Of a stretch of DNA of 64,000 bases, positions 28,494 to 37,526 are shown piece after piece. Both the position numbers and the translations under genes were made by a program. The stretch covers positions 51,326-115,325 of the forward strand of contig NZ_SETE01000009.1 in NCBI RefSeq assembly GCF_004152935.1, in the 5' to 3' direction. The DNA is from Brumimicrobium glaciale (lineage in GTDB: Bacteria; Bacteroidota; Bacteroidia; Flavobacteriales_D; Crocinitomicaceae). The number at the start of each line of letters is the position of its first letter. The first letter of the stretch is position 1. The notes beneath the pieces are model-generated. The model was given only the letters and a program-made list of their open reading frames with translations, was not told the DNA's origin and did not search any database.

Positions 28494-30947
28494 CTAGTCC
28501 AAAAAAGAAGGAAACTCTTTTGGATCTGCCTCATGCATTAAATTGTATGCAGCCGCGTAGATATCATCGATATTTGGTTTAGAGAAGTAATCTCCATCCG
28601 TTCCATAAGCTGGGCGGTGGTCATTTGCACTCACAGTAACAGGCTCGCTGTCCAATAAGTAATATGCTTTTTGCTTCACTAAAATTTGATCTAAAATATA
28701 AGCTGATGCTCCACTTGTTACATCTTCGTCAACAATCATTAGACGACTTGTTTTTTCTAATGACTTAGAAATCGCGTGGTCTAAATCGAAAGGCAATAAT
28801 GTTTGAACGTCAATTAATTCAACGCTAACACCTGCTTTCTCTAATTCTTTGACTGCTTCAGCTGCAATGTTAAATGTAGAACCATAACTCACCATAGTTA
28901 AATCGGTTCCTTCTTTAACGATATCAACTTTACCCAATTGAATTCTGTATTCACCTAAATTCGTTGGAACTGCTTCTTTAACACGGTATCCGTTTAAAGG
29001 TTCAATTACCAAAGCTGGCTCATCCGCTTCAATTAATAAATTGTACATCCCAGCAGCTTGTGTCATATTCCTAGGAACACAAACATGGATTCCACGAGCA
29101 GCGTTAATGATCATTCCCATCGGACTTCCAGAGTGCCAAATACCTTCTAATCGGTGTCCACGGGTACGAATAATAACAGGTGCTTTTTGACCTCCTTTTG
29201 TTCTGTACTGTAAAGTTGCTAAATCATCAGAAATTACCTGGATAGCATACAATAAGTAGTCTAAGTATTGAATTTCTGCAATCGGACGAAGTCCACGCAT
29301 TGCCATTCCAATTCCTGAACCAAGAATAGTGTTTTCACGAATTCCAGTATCAGAAACACGCACTTCACCAAACTTATCTTGCATTCCTTCCATTGATTGG
29401 TTTACACCACCAATTTTTCCAGTATCCTCTCCGAATGTGATTACTTCTGGGTGATTTTCAAATAACTTCATAAAGTTATCACGTAAAATCATACGTCCGT
29501 CATCCATTTTTTTATCATCACCATAAGTTGGTGCAATTCCTTCAATATTCTCTACTGCATACTTTGAAGCAGAGTGAAGGTGAGAACCATAACGGGCTCT
29601 ATTTTCTTCTAATTTTCCTTTGTACCAGCTGATTAATTGAGTGCGGGCTGAACCGTTTTCTCCTCTAACCAAACGCAATACTTTATTTAAGGTATTGAAC
29701 ACATCTTTTCTGATTGGTTCAAACGCTTTTTCTAATGTTTCAATTTCTTTGCTGATGAAGTTTCCATTTGAACTTTCACTAGCCACATTCTTCATCAATT
29801 GAATAGCCGCATCAAAATCAGCACCTGTTCCTTTTCTAAAGTCGGCCCAAGCAGCTTTCTTTTGATCTAAAACTGTTTTCTTAGCGCTTTTTCCAATTGC
29901 ATCTAATTCTTCTTCTGTAGCAAGTGTTTCTCCGTTTTCTCCTTTAAAACCAAGGATGAATTCTTTGAATTTTGCAACAGCATCAAAATCCTTCTCCCAT
30001 TGCAAACGCGCTTCATCTTTATATCTCTCGTGAGATCCAGATGTAGAGTGTCCTTGTGGTTGATTTACTTCTTCAACATGAACCAAAACTGGGATATGTT
30101 GCTCACGCGCTATTTTAACAGCTTTTTCGTAAGTTGCACAAAGGTGTGGATAATCCCAACCTTTAGTTTTGAAAATCTCAAATCCTGGTTTATCTTCCGT
30201 ACGTTGGAATCCAGATAAAGCTTCAGAAATACTTTCTTTTATTGTTTGGAATTTTTTAGAAACAGAAATTCCAAATCCATCATCCCAAACTGACATTACC
30301 ATTGGTACTTGTAAAACTCCGGCAGCGTTCATCGCTTCCCAGAATTGACCTTCTGATGTACTTGCGTCACCAATTGTACCAAATGCTACTTCATTTCCAC
30401 CATTTGAAAATGAATTAAATTTTTCTATATTTTTTAAGTCAGCGTGATTACGGTAAACTTTTGATGCTTGTGCTAATCCTAATAATCTAGCCATTTGACC
30501 AGCAGTAGGAGAGATGTCAGCAGAACTATTCTTCTGTTCCATCAAGTTTTTCCACTCACCGTTTTCGTCAATGTTACGTGTAGCATAATGCCCACCCATT
30601 TGACGACCACCAGAAGCTGGCTCTAATGATTCATCAGTCTCAGCATATAAAGCAGCAAAATATTGTTGAACATTCAATTGGTCAATTGCCATCATGATGG
30701 TTTGATCACGGTAATAACCTGATCTAAAATCACCATCTTTAAACTGTTTTGCTAATGCAATTTGTGCGACTTCTTTACCATCACCGAAAATACCAAATTT
30801 TGCTTTTCCAGTAAGCACTTCACGTCGACCTAACAAAGAAGCTTCGCGAGAAACACATGCCAATTCATAATCAGCAATTACTTCGTTTTTGAAGCTTTCG
30901 AAATCTATTTTATTAGTTTCCTCTTTGAGGACTGTGTTTTTTGACAT
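28494..30947 (-). CDS. Fused alpha/beta E1 subunit of a 2-oxoacid dehydrogenase
   Basis: An 817-residue thiamine-diphosphate enzyme that decarboxylates a 2-oxoacid (branched-chain or pyruvate) for an E2 lipoyl carrier. Residues 1-400 are the alpha part: SGYYRDQTIMM, EPASGGRQMGGHY, and the ThDP site GDASTSEGQFWEAMNAAG...WDDGFGIS. Residues 480-817 are the beta part: FGEDTGKIGGVNQSMEGMQD, RVSDTGIRENTILGSGIGMA, EIQYLDYLLYAIQVISDD and VTSGASAYILD. Split subunits are the norm; a single fused chain is a known arrangement in Bacteroidota. E2 and E3 genes are not nearby. A clear promoter lies upstream and a terminator follows. Substrate choice between branched-chain and other 2-oxoacids is not settled by sequence alone. 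Confidence 0.88.
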   Translation of the reverse strand: MSKNTVLKEETNKIDFESFKNEVIADYELACVSREASLLGRREVLTGKAKFGIFGDGKEVAQIALAKQFKDGDFRSGYYRDQTIMMAIDQLNVQQYFAALYAETDESLEPASGGRQMGGHYATRNIDENGEWKNLMEQKNSSADISPTAGQMARLLGLAQASKVYRNHADLKNIEKFNSFSNGGNEVAFGTIGDASTSEGQFWEAMNAAGVLQVPMVMSVWDDGFGISVSKKFQTIKESISEALSGFQRTEDKPGFEIFKTKGWDYPHLCATYEKAVKIAREQHIPVLVHVEEVNQPQGHSTSGSHERYKDEARLQWEKDFDAVAKFKEFILGFKGENGETLATEEELDAIGKSAKKTVLDQKKAAWADFRKGTGADFDAAIQLMKNVASESSNGNFISKEIETLEKAFEPIRKDVFNTLNKVLRLVRGENGSARTQLISWYKGKLEENRARYGSHLHSASKYAVENIEGIAPTYGDDKKMDDGRMILRDNFMKLFENHPEVITFGEDTGKIGGVNQSMEGMQDKFGEVRVSDTGIRENTILGSGIGMAMRGLRPIAEIQYLDYLLYAIQVISDDLATLQYRTKGGQKAPVIIRTRGHRLEGIWHSGSPMGMIINAARGIHVCVPRNMTQAAGMYNLLIEADEPALVIEPLNGYRVKEAVPTNLGEYRIQLGKVDIVKEGTDLTMVSYGSTFNIAAEAVKELEKAGVSVELIDVQTLLPFDLDHAISKSLEKTSRLMIVDEDVTSGASAYILDQILVKQKAYYLLDSEPVTVSANDHRPAYGTDGDYFSKPNIDDIYAAAYNLMHEADPKEFPSFLD

Positions 30948-30967
30948 AAGGTTAAAATTTTAGAGAG

Positions 30968-30999
30968 CAAAGATAGTTATTCTTTTTCATTATACCAAC
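30968..30999 (-). promoter_or_regulatory. Bacteroidota-type promoter for the E1 gene
   Basis: The minus strand has GTTG (30999-30996), 20 bases, then TATCTTTG (30975-30968), a perfect TAnnTTTG -7 box. The ATG follows 20 bases later. This is the best promoter in the window. Confidence 0.6.
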
Positions 31000-31103
31000 C
31001 GGAATAGGGGGCAAAACAAATGGGGTATTCGTTACAGAAATATGATTGGTCTGAGGAGGTTTTAGGATATTGAAAAGGTAAGAATGATGCTTATAAAAGT
31101 AGA

Positions 31104-31830
31104 TTACTCTATGATAAGTTTTAAGTTTTTTCCTAATCCAGCTTCGATGATCCTGCGTAAAGTAGATAATTCAACATCTGTTTTATTATTTTCAACTCTG
31201 GAGATATAAAACCTTGTTGTTCCGCTTCTCATGGCTAGTGCTGTAATTCATAAATTCCATCGCTTATTTATTCAATCATATAAATTTCAAAAGGGTTTCA
31301 TGAGCTTGCTTTGCTGCGGTTCACTCCTCTTTTTCCCTTATACTTCGTTAAAATTTTAAACCGTAACTATGGCTATGCTTGAAAATTTTGCCTTGTCTAA
31401 AGAAAAAATTTAAGCACCGTTATTTATGAGTTACAGCACTAGTTGTTCCTGAGTTAATCCAGATTTTAATCTTGCAGATTTAATTAAAGAACCAAATTTG
31501 GTTTCATCTGAATCAATTTCTTGACTTAAATCATATAAAACATCTGGACCAATTTCGTAAGGAAGTTTCATTATCTCACCTGCTTCGTTTTCTATTTCTA
31601 TTACCACATTTGGCCATGATAGCGTAAAGTTTCTCAATTCAACTTTATTAAAAGCGTTTTTACTTAATAGTTTATGTTCAGTGTCCTCTTTAGTAATATT
31701 CCAGTCTATAAATATCTTCCTTAAATTCAAGAAGTCTGCTTTCACCATTGTTGAACATGCATTGAATGGTTAGATAATCTACCTTCTCAATTTTAATTAT
31801 TCTCGGTATTTTAATTTGTTTTTTTCTCAT
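31104..31830 (-). pseudogene. DUF2442 + HTH (XRE) protein, frameshifted and split by a MITE
   Basis: The ATG at 31830-31828 overlaps the stop of the DUF4160 gene (ATGA). Frame one reads MRKKQIKIPRI... up to LLEFK, then runs to a TAA at 31690. The rest of the DUF2442 domain continues in another frame (KIFIDWNITKEDTEHKLL, then FTLSWPNVVIEI and PYEIGPDVLYDLS); removing one G near 31720 joins them. The XRE HTH starts at LIKSARLKSGLTQEQL and is cut by a 200-bp insertion at 31439. Beyond it the HTH resumes as AMRSGTTRFYISRVENNK and ends at GLGKNLKLIIE with a TAA at 31104. Deleting the insertion and one target copy (204 bp, 68 codons) restores the frame across the junction. The intact product would be a regulator or antitoxin-like protein. 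Confidence 0.85.
31239..31438. mobile_element. 200-bp MITE with 17-bp terminal inverted repeats and CTAG duplication
   Basis: Left end TGCTGTAATTCATAAAT (31239-31255) and right end ATTTATGAGTTACAGCA (31422-31438) are inverted copies with one mismatch. CTAG flanks both sides (31235-31238 and 31439-31442). There is no open reading frame in it, so it needs a transposase in trans. A CTAG target fits IS5-group elements (4-bp duplication) or IS630-type ones (TA duplicated inside CTAG); because CTAG is itself palindromic the two cannot be told apart here. It interrupts the HTH gene exactly. Confidence 0.85.
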
Positions 31831-32060
31831 AATCTTGGATTTGATTTTTGAAAAATCCGCATTAAATAATCCTTTTTATTTTCAGCCCAATTTACGACTT
31901 TTTTTCTTTGGGATTTGGGAATACTGCCAATATATGTTTCTAATGACTCAATCTCAATTAATTCCTCATATTCGGCTTACAAAACATGAAAATGAGGTGG
32001 TGGATGTTCTCTAGAATATATGTCAATCTTAATTGAGTCTATTATTTTAATGGTTGGCAT
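31827..32060 (-). pseudogene. DUF4160 protein with premature stop
   Basis: Starting at the ATG 32060-32058 the frame gives MPTIKIIDSIKIDIYSREHP, PPHFHVL, then TAA at 31979-31977 (codon 28), then AEYEELIEIESLETYIGSIP and KVVNWAENKKDYLMRIFQKS up to a TGA at 31829. Total length would be 77 residues, normal for DUF4160. The PPHFHV...Y/AEYEELI pattern is the family signature, and the stop replaces what is normally Tyr (TAT/TAC to TAA). It overlaps the DUF2442-HTH gene by four bases. DUF4160 and DUF2442 genes commonly occur as such pairs; a toxin-antitoxin-like role is only a suggestion. Confidence 0.8.
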
Positions 32061-32219
32061 GGTGTTGTTATATGATTACAAACTAAAAACAGTTTTAAAT
32101 ATTCAAATAACCAAGTTTAAAGCATAAATAATTTGTCTCTAAAAACCTATAACTACTTCTGTACTTCCTCTTCTATCTTCTCTTTTTGACTTTAAAATAT
32201 GAAAAGCTAACACCTTCTT

Positions 32220-33317
32220 TTATCTTCTTTTCTTTCGCTTCTTACCTCCTTTAATATTAGAGTAATTCTCACCATTTTTCTTTTCTCTCGCTTTTTCAGC
32301 GGCTTTTTCTTTTTTATTCTTTCCTTTATTCTTACCTTCTTCAACATCTTCTGGAGTTATGGCTTGATGTCTACCACCACTAATAGCAGAATTAGGATCT
32401 TCGGGATTAATCCATTTCTTTTTCATTGGAATTGTTACCACAGAATCAAGTTTTGAATCATAGGCTTTCAATTCAACTCTATCCGATTCCTTTTTGTTAA
32501 TTGCAATAATGTCTTCTTCTAAATTCCATTGTTTACCGTCCCAACTGTAAGCGTCATAAGACATGTCTGGAATGTAATGAGATCTAAATTCTTTTAATCC
32601 TGGTGCTTCTGGTGTTAAGTGATCGAAGATGATTTTATCTCTTTGGGAGTCATATTTCAAAGACATTGTTGTTTTGTTGGCATGCTCAAAAACGACTCTT
32701 CTTGCACGGCCTTCCTTGGTGTCGAAGAAAGGATAACCGAAATTGGGTTTGCTTCCAGTGAAATATAAAACGTCGATTAATTTTATAGAACTTACTTGAT
32801 TATTAGCGTCATAACCTAATAAAGTATAGTACATTCTATTTCTGCGTTCAACATCAATAATTTCATAATACAAAGCGCCATACCAATTTTCATCTGTAAC
32901 CGTTTCGTCTTTAATCATCATGAAAGGTTGCCTTTGACGTTGCAATTCTGTGATATAAACACGGTCTCGTCTTTCATCTTTTTTCATGATAAAAGAAAAG
33001 TAGTTGTGAGATAAATCTTCGTATTGAATATTCCATGTAATTACACGTACCAATTTGTCCTGAGAATGTATTTTTCCAACTGTTTTGAGAGAAATAAACG
33101 GAAAATCAAAAGCACCTTCTGTAGCTAAGGCCTTTCCAAATTCTTTTTTAAACTTTTCATTTAGCTTGTTTATTTCCTCATCTCCTTTAGTAGATCTTAA
33201 CTCATTCAAGATTAAAGAAAGTTCATTTTCTTTTTCACGCAATTGAGCGTCGTTCTTCTGTGAGAACAACGTAAGAGAGAATAAAACGAAAATAAAGAGT
33301 AAAACAGTATATTTCAT
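32220..33317 (-). CDS. Secreted hypothetical protein with basic C-terminal tail
   Basis: I place the start at the ATG 33317-33315, not at the upstream in-frame ATG 33404, because a signal peptide (MKYTVLLFIFVLFSLTLFSQ) begins there and the upstream 29 codons lie partly in a duplicated repeat. The product has 365 residues: a short helical region (DAQLREKENELSLILNEL), a beta-rich body (about residues 75-310) that I do not recognise, and a tail from about 315 rich in Lys, Glu and Arg (KNKKEKAAEKAREKKNG, then KGGKKRKKRR). Export to periplasm or surface is likely. The neighbouring genes (decayed DUF4160 module, hbd) give no functional clue. Confidence 0.7.
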   Translation of the reverse strand: MKYTVLLFIFVLFSLTLFSQKNDAQLREKENELSLILNELRSTKGDEEINKLNEKFKKEFGKALATEGAFDFPFISLKTVGKIHSQDKLVRVITWNIQYEDLSHNYFSFIMKKDERRDRVYITELQRQRQPFMMIKDETVTDENWYGALYYEIIDVERRNRMYYTLLGYDANNQVSSIKLIDVLYFTGSKPNFGYPFFDTKEGRARRVVFEHANKTTMSLKYDSQRDKIIFDHLTPEAPGLKEFRSHYIPDMSYDAYSWDGKQWNLEEDIIAINKKESDRVELKAYDSKLDSVVTIPMKKKWINPEDPNSAISGGRHQAITPEDVEEGKNKGKNKKEKAAEKAREKKNGENYSNIKGGKKRKKRR

Positions 33318-33358
33318 AGTTTGATAACGTTTAAGAAGTGATTTTGTTACACAATGAT

Positions 33359-33582
33359 TGTTCCAATTGTAAATATTCAAGGACTCAAGGATTGAAAAAT
33401 TCAAATATTAAAAAGCAATCATTATCCGAAGATACAATGTAGGGACGATTAGTAAATCGTCCGTTATCATTGTTCCAATTGTAAATATTCAAAGATTCAA
33501 GGATTGAAAAATTCAAATATTAAAAAGCAATCATTATCCGAAGTTACAATGTAGGGACGATTTGTAAATCGTCCGCTGTCAT
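33359..33582. repeat. 112-bp direct tandem duplication carrying a hairpin
   Basis: Copy one (33359-33470) and copy two (33471-33582) differ at only a handful of positions (for example GATTAGTAAATC versus GATTTGTAAATC). Each contains GGACGATT, three bases, AAATCGTCC, an inverted repeat. The array fills most of the interval between the secreted protein gene and hbd, and covers the first codons of the longer start option of the former. Confidence 0.85.
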
Positions 33583-33597
33583 TGTGAAATTTATGTT

Positions 33598-34491
33598 CTA
33601 CTTCTTAAAGTTATCAGCAACAATCAAATCCTTCGTCCCATGGCTCCAATCATAAAAACCTTCCCCAGATTTCACTCCTTTTTTACCTGCTGCTACCATG
33701 TTTACTAACAATGGACAAGGTGCGTATTTAGGATTTCCTAATCCAGAGTGCAATACTTCCATAATTGCTAAACAAACGTCTAAACCAATAAAGTCAGCTA
33801 ATTGCAACGGTCCCATTGGGTGTGCCATACCTAATTTCATTACTGTATCGATTTCCTCAACTCCAGCAACTCCTTCGTTTAATGTAATGATTGCTTCGTT
33901 AATCATTGGCATTAAAATACGGTTTGCAACGAATCCTGGATAATCGTTTACCTCAACTGGTGTTTTCTTCAATGATCTTGAAGTCTCCATGATTAAATCT
34001 GTAACTTCATTAGAAGTAGAATAACCACGAATAATTTCAACCAATTTCATTACAGGAACTGGATTCATAAAGTGCATTCCAATTACTTTGTCTGGACGTG
34101 AAGTCACTGCTGCAATTTTCGTAATTGAGATAGAAGAAGTATTTGTTGCTAAAATTGCAGAAGGTTTAGCTGCTTTATCAATTTGTTGGAAGATTTTGAA
34201 CTTTAAACTTTCATTTTCCGTTGCTGCTTCTACGATTAAATCTGCAGTTTTAACACCTTCTTCTGTTGAAGTAAATGTAGTTAAACGACTTAATGTCGCT
34301 GCTTTATCTTCTGCACTAATTTTCTCTTTACTCACCATACGATCAAGGTTTTTCTCAATCGTTGCCATTCCTTTGTCTAAAGATTCTTGTGAGATATCAA
34401 CTATAGAAACTTCATATCCAAATTGTGCAAAAACGTGAGCAATACCATTCCCCATTGTCCCAGCACCAATAACCGCTACCTTTTTTATCAT
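33598..34491 (-). CDS. hbd: 3-hydroxybutyryl-CoA dehydrogenase
   Basis: A 297-residue NAD-dependent enzyme that interconverts acetoacetyl-CoA and 3-hydroxybutyryl-CoA. The Rossmann motif GAGTMGNGIAHVFA is at residues 9-22. ATNTSSISITKIAA, GMHFMNPVPVMKLVEIIRG (catalytic His) and NDYPGFVANRILMPMINEA are the family blocks, and the C-terminal dimerisation domain includes GMAHPMGPLQLADFIGLDV. Length matches single-domain short-type enzymes. It is monocistronic as far as seen. A role in fatty-acid or branched-chain catabolism or in polyhydroxybutyrate metabolism is possible; no partner genes are adjacent. Confidence 0.93.
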   Translation of the reverse strand: MIKKVAVIGAGTMGNGIAHVFAQFGYEVSIVDISQESLDKGMATIEKNLDRMVSKEKISAEDKAATLSRLTTFTSTEEGVKTADLIVEAATENESLKFKIFQQIDKAAKPSAILATNTSSISITKIAAVTSRPDKVIGMHFMNPVPVMKLVEIIRGYSTSNEVTDLIMETSRSLKKTPVEVNDYPGFVANRILMPMINEAIITLNEGVAGVEEIDTVMKLGMAHPMGPLQLADFIGLDVCLAIMEVLHSGLGNPKYAPCPLLVNMVAAGKKGVKSGEGFYDWSHGTKDLIVADNFKK

Positions 34492-34759
34492 ATCTTTTCT
34501 TAATTATTTTCGTGCCATAAAATTAAGGATATTCATTGATTTTTTATGTCTTTAAGATGATAATTCATAAAACAGTAGTGAGTAATCAACAGAGAGTAGT
34601 GAGTTTTGAGTAAGGAGTTTACATCAATTCTGTTGTTATCCTACCACATTTCCCCCATATTTTAACCTTTTTCTAAAAAAAAATCATGATGTTTGTCAAT
34701 GGAGGTATTTCTACAACATTCTCCAAAATATTAAAGCAAATAGTAATTTTTACCTTTCT

Positions 34760-35902
34760 ATGAATATTGTAATTATTGGTTCAGCATATCCTTACCGAGG
34801 CGGTTTGTCTGCATATAATGAACGATTGGCAAAAGCTTTTGAAGAGCAAGGCCACACGGTGAAAATTTACACCTTTAGTTTACAGTATCCGAAATTCTTA
34901 TTCCCAGGTAAAACGCAATATTTAGAAGAGGAGCCGACCTATAAACTCAACATTGTTAGAGCGGTTAATTCTGTAAATCCACTTAATTGGTTGAAGGTGG
35001 GGAATGAATTGAAAAAAGCTAAGCCAGATCTTGTAATTTGTAAATATTGGTTGCCTTTTATGGGACCTGCTTTTGGAACTATTTTAAGACAAGCGAAAAA
35101 GAACAAGCACACGAAAGTCATTTCAATTCTCGACAATATTATTCCGCATGAATCTCGAATTGGAGATAAGCCATTCACCAAATACTTTGTGAAACCTATT
35201 GATGGGTTTGTTGCTATGTCTAAGAAAGTACATGATGATTTATCTTTCTTTGATACCGAAAAGCCTAGTCTGATTTCGCCACATCCTATCTTTGATAACT
35301 TTGGAGAAATGGTAACGCGAGAAGTCGCTCTTGAATATCTTAAATTAGATCCAAAGTACAAATACATGTTGTTTTTTGGATTAATTCGAGAGTATAAAGG
35401 ACTTGATGTATTATTGGAGGCCTTTGCTGAAAAAGCATTAAAGGACAAGAATATTAAATTGATTATTGCTGGGGAATATTACACAGATAAAAAACCATAT
35501 TTAGAATTGATTGAAAAATATCAATTGGAGGATAAGATAATCCACGTTGAGAAATTCATACAAGATTCAGAGGTGAAATATTACTTCTGTGCTTCGGATT
35601 TAGTGGTTCAACCTTATAAAACGGCTACGCAGAGTGGTGTAACACAAATTGCCTATCACTTTAATAAACCAATGATTGTAACAGATGTTGGTGGATTAAA
35701 GGAAATGTGTCCAGACGGAAAAGTGGGGTATGTGGTTCCAGTGGATAAATCTTTACTTGCGGAAGCGATTTTGAGGTATTTCAATGAGAATCAGCAAGAA
35801 CGAATGATAGCGCACATTATAGAAGAGAAAAAGAAATACAGTTGGGAAATTTTAGTTCATAATATCTTCTCATTATACAATAAAATTGAATCAAATCAAT
35901 AA
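34760..35902 (+). CDS. GT4 family glycosyltransferase
   Basis: A 380-residue GT-B fold glycosyltransferase. The N-terminus (IVIIGSAYPYRGGLSAYNER) has the glycine-rich acceptor loop of GT4 enzymes. The nucleotide-sugar domain has FFGLIREYKGLDVLLEAF, FIQDSEVKYYFCASDLVVQP and TQSGVTQIAYHFNKP, with the variant EX7E-type region at KTATQSGVTQIAYHF. It begins a four-gene plus-strand operon with the GDP-heptose genes (11 bp to hddA), so it may use GDP-D-glycero-D-manno-heptose as donor, or another sugar of the same surface glycan. Cytoplasmic or peripheral-membrane location is expected. Confidence 0.88.
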   Translation: MNIVIIGSAYPYRGGLSAYNERLAKAFEEQGHTVKIYTFSLQYPKFLFPGKTQYLEEEPTYKLNIVRAVNSVNPLNWLKVGNELKKAKPDLVICKYWLPFMGPAFGTILRQAKKNKHTKVISILDNIIPHESRIGDKPFTKYFVKPIDGFVAMSKKVHDDLSFFDTEKPSLISPHPIFDNFGEMVTREVALEYLKLDPKYKYMLFFGLIREYKGLDVLLEAFAEKALKDKNIKLIIAGEYYTDKKPYLELIEKYQLEDKIIHVEKFIQDSEVKYYFCASDLVVQPYKTATQSGVTQIAYHFNKPMIVTDVGGLKEMCPDGKVGYVVPVDKSLLAEAILRYFNENQQERMIAHIIEEKKKYSWEILVHNIFSLYNKIESNQ

Positions 35903-35913
35903 CTTTAAGGACG

Positions 35914-36942
35914 ATGAAATACATAAGTAAAGCCCCTTTTAGAATCGGAATCGCTGGTGGAGGAACAGATGTTTCGCCTTATTCAGATGAATTTGGTGGT
36001 GCAGTTTTAAATGCATCAATCGATTTACATGCAACAGTTGTGATCATTCCTAGAACTGATGATAAAGTAATTATCAATGCCATAAATAATGGTGTTCGAC
36101 ACGAATTTAAAGCAACGGAAGTATTAGAAGAAATTTCAGATTTAAAATTGCAAATTGGTGTGTATAATCGCATCGTAAAAGACTTCGTGAAGAAACCTTT
36201 GCCTTGTGAGATTATTACTACGATGGATGTTCCAACAGGTTCAGGATTAGGAACTTCTTCGACACTTGTTGTGGCTTGTATTGGAGCTTTTGTGGAGTGG
36301 TTAGGTTTGCCTTTAGGTGAATATGATATTGCACAATTGGCTGTTCAAATTGAACGGGAGGATTTGCAAATGGCAGGAGGGAAGCAAGATCAATATGCTG
36401 CTACATTCGGTGGAATGAATTTTATGGAATTCTATGAAGACAATAGAGTTGTTGTGAATCCACTGCGAATTAAATCTCAGGTTTTAAGAGATCTCGAATT
36501 TCATCTTTTGCTGTTTTATACAGAAACACAAAGGGAATCTTCAAGTATAATTGATATTCAACGTTCTAATTTCGAAAAGAAAGGATCTGACGCTATTTTG
36601 GCTTCACATCAATTAAAGGAACAAGCCTACAAAATGAAAGAAGCAATTCTGAAAGGAAATCTATCGAAAATAGAAGAGCCTTTGCAAGTGAGTTGGGAAA
36701 ATAAAAAGAAACTAGCAAGCGGAATTTCAAACGATGCAATCAATACGATTTACGACACAGCAATTGAAGCTGGAGCAACTGGAGGGAAAATTTCAGGAGC
36801 TGGTGGTGGAGGATTTATGATTTTCTACTGTCCGTTCAATAGTCGCTTCAATGTGATTAAAGCATTGGGAGATATTGGTGTTAAATGGCAACGTTACCGC
36901 TTTCAAAATAATGGATTAGAATCATGGACAAGTCAACAATAA
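35914..36942 (+). CDS. hddA: D-glycero-alpha-D-manno-heptose 7-phosphate kinase (HddA-like GHMP kinase)
   Basis: A 342-residue GHMP-family sugar kinase. The N-terminus APFRIGIAGGGTDVSPYSDE is typical of heptose-7-P and related sugar-1-kinases. The ATP loop is PTGSGLGTSSTLVVACIGAF (residues about 106-125), and motif 3 is ATGGKISGAGGGGFMIFYC. It should phosphorylate D-glycero-alpha-D-manno-heptose 7-phosphate at C1. The call to heptose, rather than to fucose or other sugars, rests on its place between a glycosyltransferase and gmhA/hddC in one operon. Its 3' end overlaps gmhA by 19 bp. Confidence 0.88.
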   Translation: MKYISKAPFRIGIAGGGTDVSPYSDEFGGAVLNASIDLHATVVIIPRTDDKVIINAINNGVRHEFKATEVLEEISDLKLQIGVYNRIVKDFVKKPLPCEIITTMDVPTGSGLGTSSTLVVACIGAFVEWLGLPLGEYDIAQLAVQIEREDLQMAGGKQDQYAATFGGMNFMEFYEDNRVVVNPLRIKSQVLRDLEFHLLLFYTETQRESSSIIDIQRSNFEKKGSDAILASHQLKEQAYKMKEAILKGNLSKIEEPLQVSWENKKKLASGISNDAINTIYDTAIEAGATGGKISGAGGGGFMIFYCPFNSRFNVIKALGDIGVKWQRYRFQNNGLESWTSQQ

Positions 36943-37508
36943 AAAATAATTTAAAAGCATCAATCGAAGTCAAACAAAAACTGTTTGACGATAATTCAAT
37001 GGTTGAAAAAATTGCAGATTTATCAGATAAAATCATTGAAGTCTACAAGAAAGACGGAAAAGTTTTATTCTGCGGAAATGGTGGTTCAGCTGCCGATGCA
37101 CAACATTTAGCTGCCGAGTTTTCTGGTAGATACTACTATGATCGTCCACCGTTATTTTCTGAAGCTTTGCATGTGAATACTTCTTACATGACAGCCGTAG
37201 CAAACGATTATTCGTATGATGTTGTCTACGAACGATTGATAAAAGCCATGGGGAGAAAAGGTGATGTATTAATTGCATTGTCTACTTCTGGAAATTCTAC
37301 AAACGTAATTAACGCATTAATTCAAGCCAACAAAGCAGGAATGTTGACAGTTGGTTTCACTGGAGAAAGCGGCGGTAAAATGAAAGAACATTGTGATATT
37401 CTCATTAATGTTCCTTCTACAAATACTCCACGTATTCAAGAGTGTCACATGTTAATTGGACATTCAATTTGTGAAATAGTAGAACAAGGACTTTTTCCGC
37501 AAGATTAA
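36924..37508 (+). CDS. gmhA: Sedoheptulose 7-phosphate isomerase
   Basis: A 194-residue SIS-domain isomerase that turns sedoheptulose 7-phosphate into D-glycero-D-manno-heptose 7-phosphate, the first step of nucleotide-heptose synthesis. Landmarks are LFCGNGGSAADAQHLAAEFS (phosphate-binding), LSTSGNSTNVINAL, and IQECHMLIGHSICEIVEQ with conserved Glu/His residues of the active site. It overlaps hddA by 19 bp and is 18 bp before the hddC/gmhB fusion. Length is normal for GmhA. Confidence 0.93.
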   Translation: MDKSTIKNNLKASIEVKQKLFDDNSMVEKIADLSDKIIEVYKKDGKVLFCGNGGSAADAQHLAAEFSGRYYYDRPPLFSEALHVNTSYMTAVANDYSYDVVYERLIKAMGRKGDVLIALSTSGNSTNVINALIQANKAGMLTVGFTGESGGKMKEHCDILINVPSTNTPRIQECHMLIGHSICEIVEQGLFPQD

Positions 37509-37526
37509 AATTAAACAATTCGATTT

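Noticed and set aside
31690..31830. Independent small gene starting at 31830
   Set aside because: It is the N-terminal part of the DUF2442-HTH protein; a one-base shift joins it to the rest, so it is counted within that pseudogene.
33318..33404. Upstream in-frame start for the secreted protein ending at 32220
   Set aside because: Using it would bury the signal peptide 29 residues inside the protein and the codons overlap the 112-bp duplication.
34939..35448. 169-residue minus-strand open frame
   Set aside because: Opposite to a clear GT4 glycosyltransferase; an antisense shadow with no domain.
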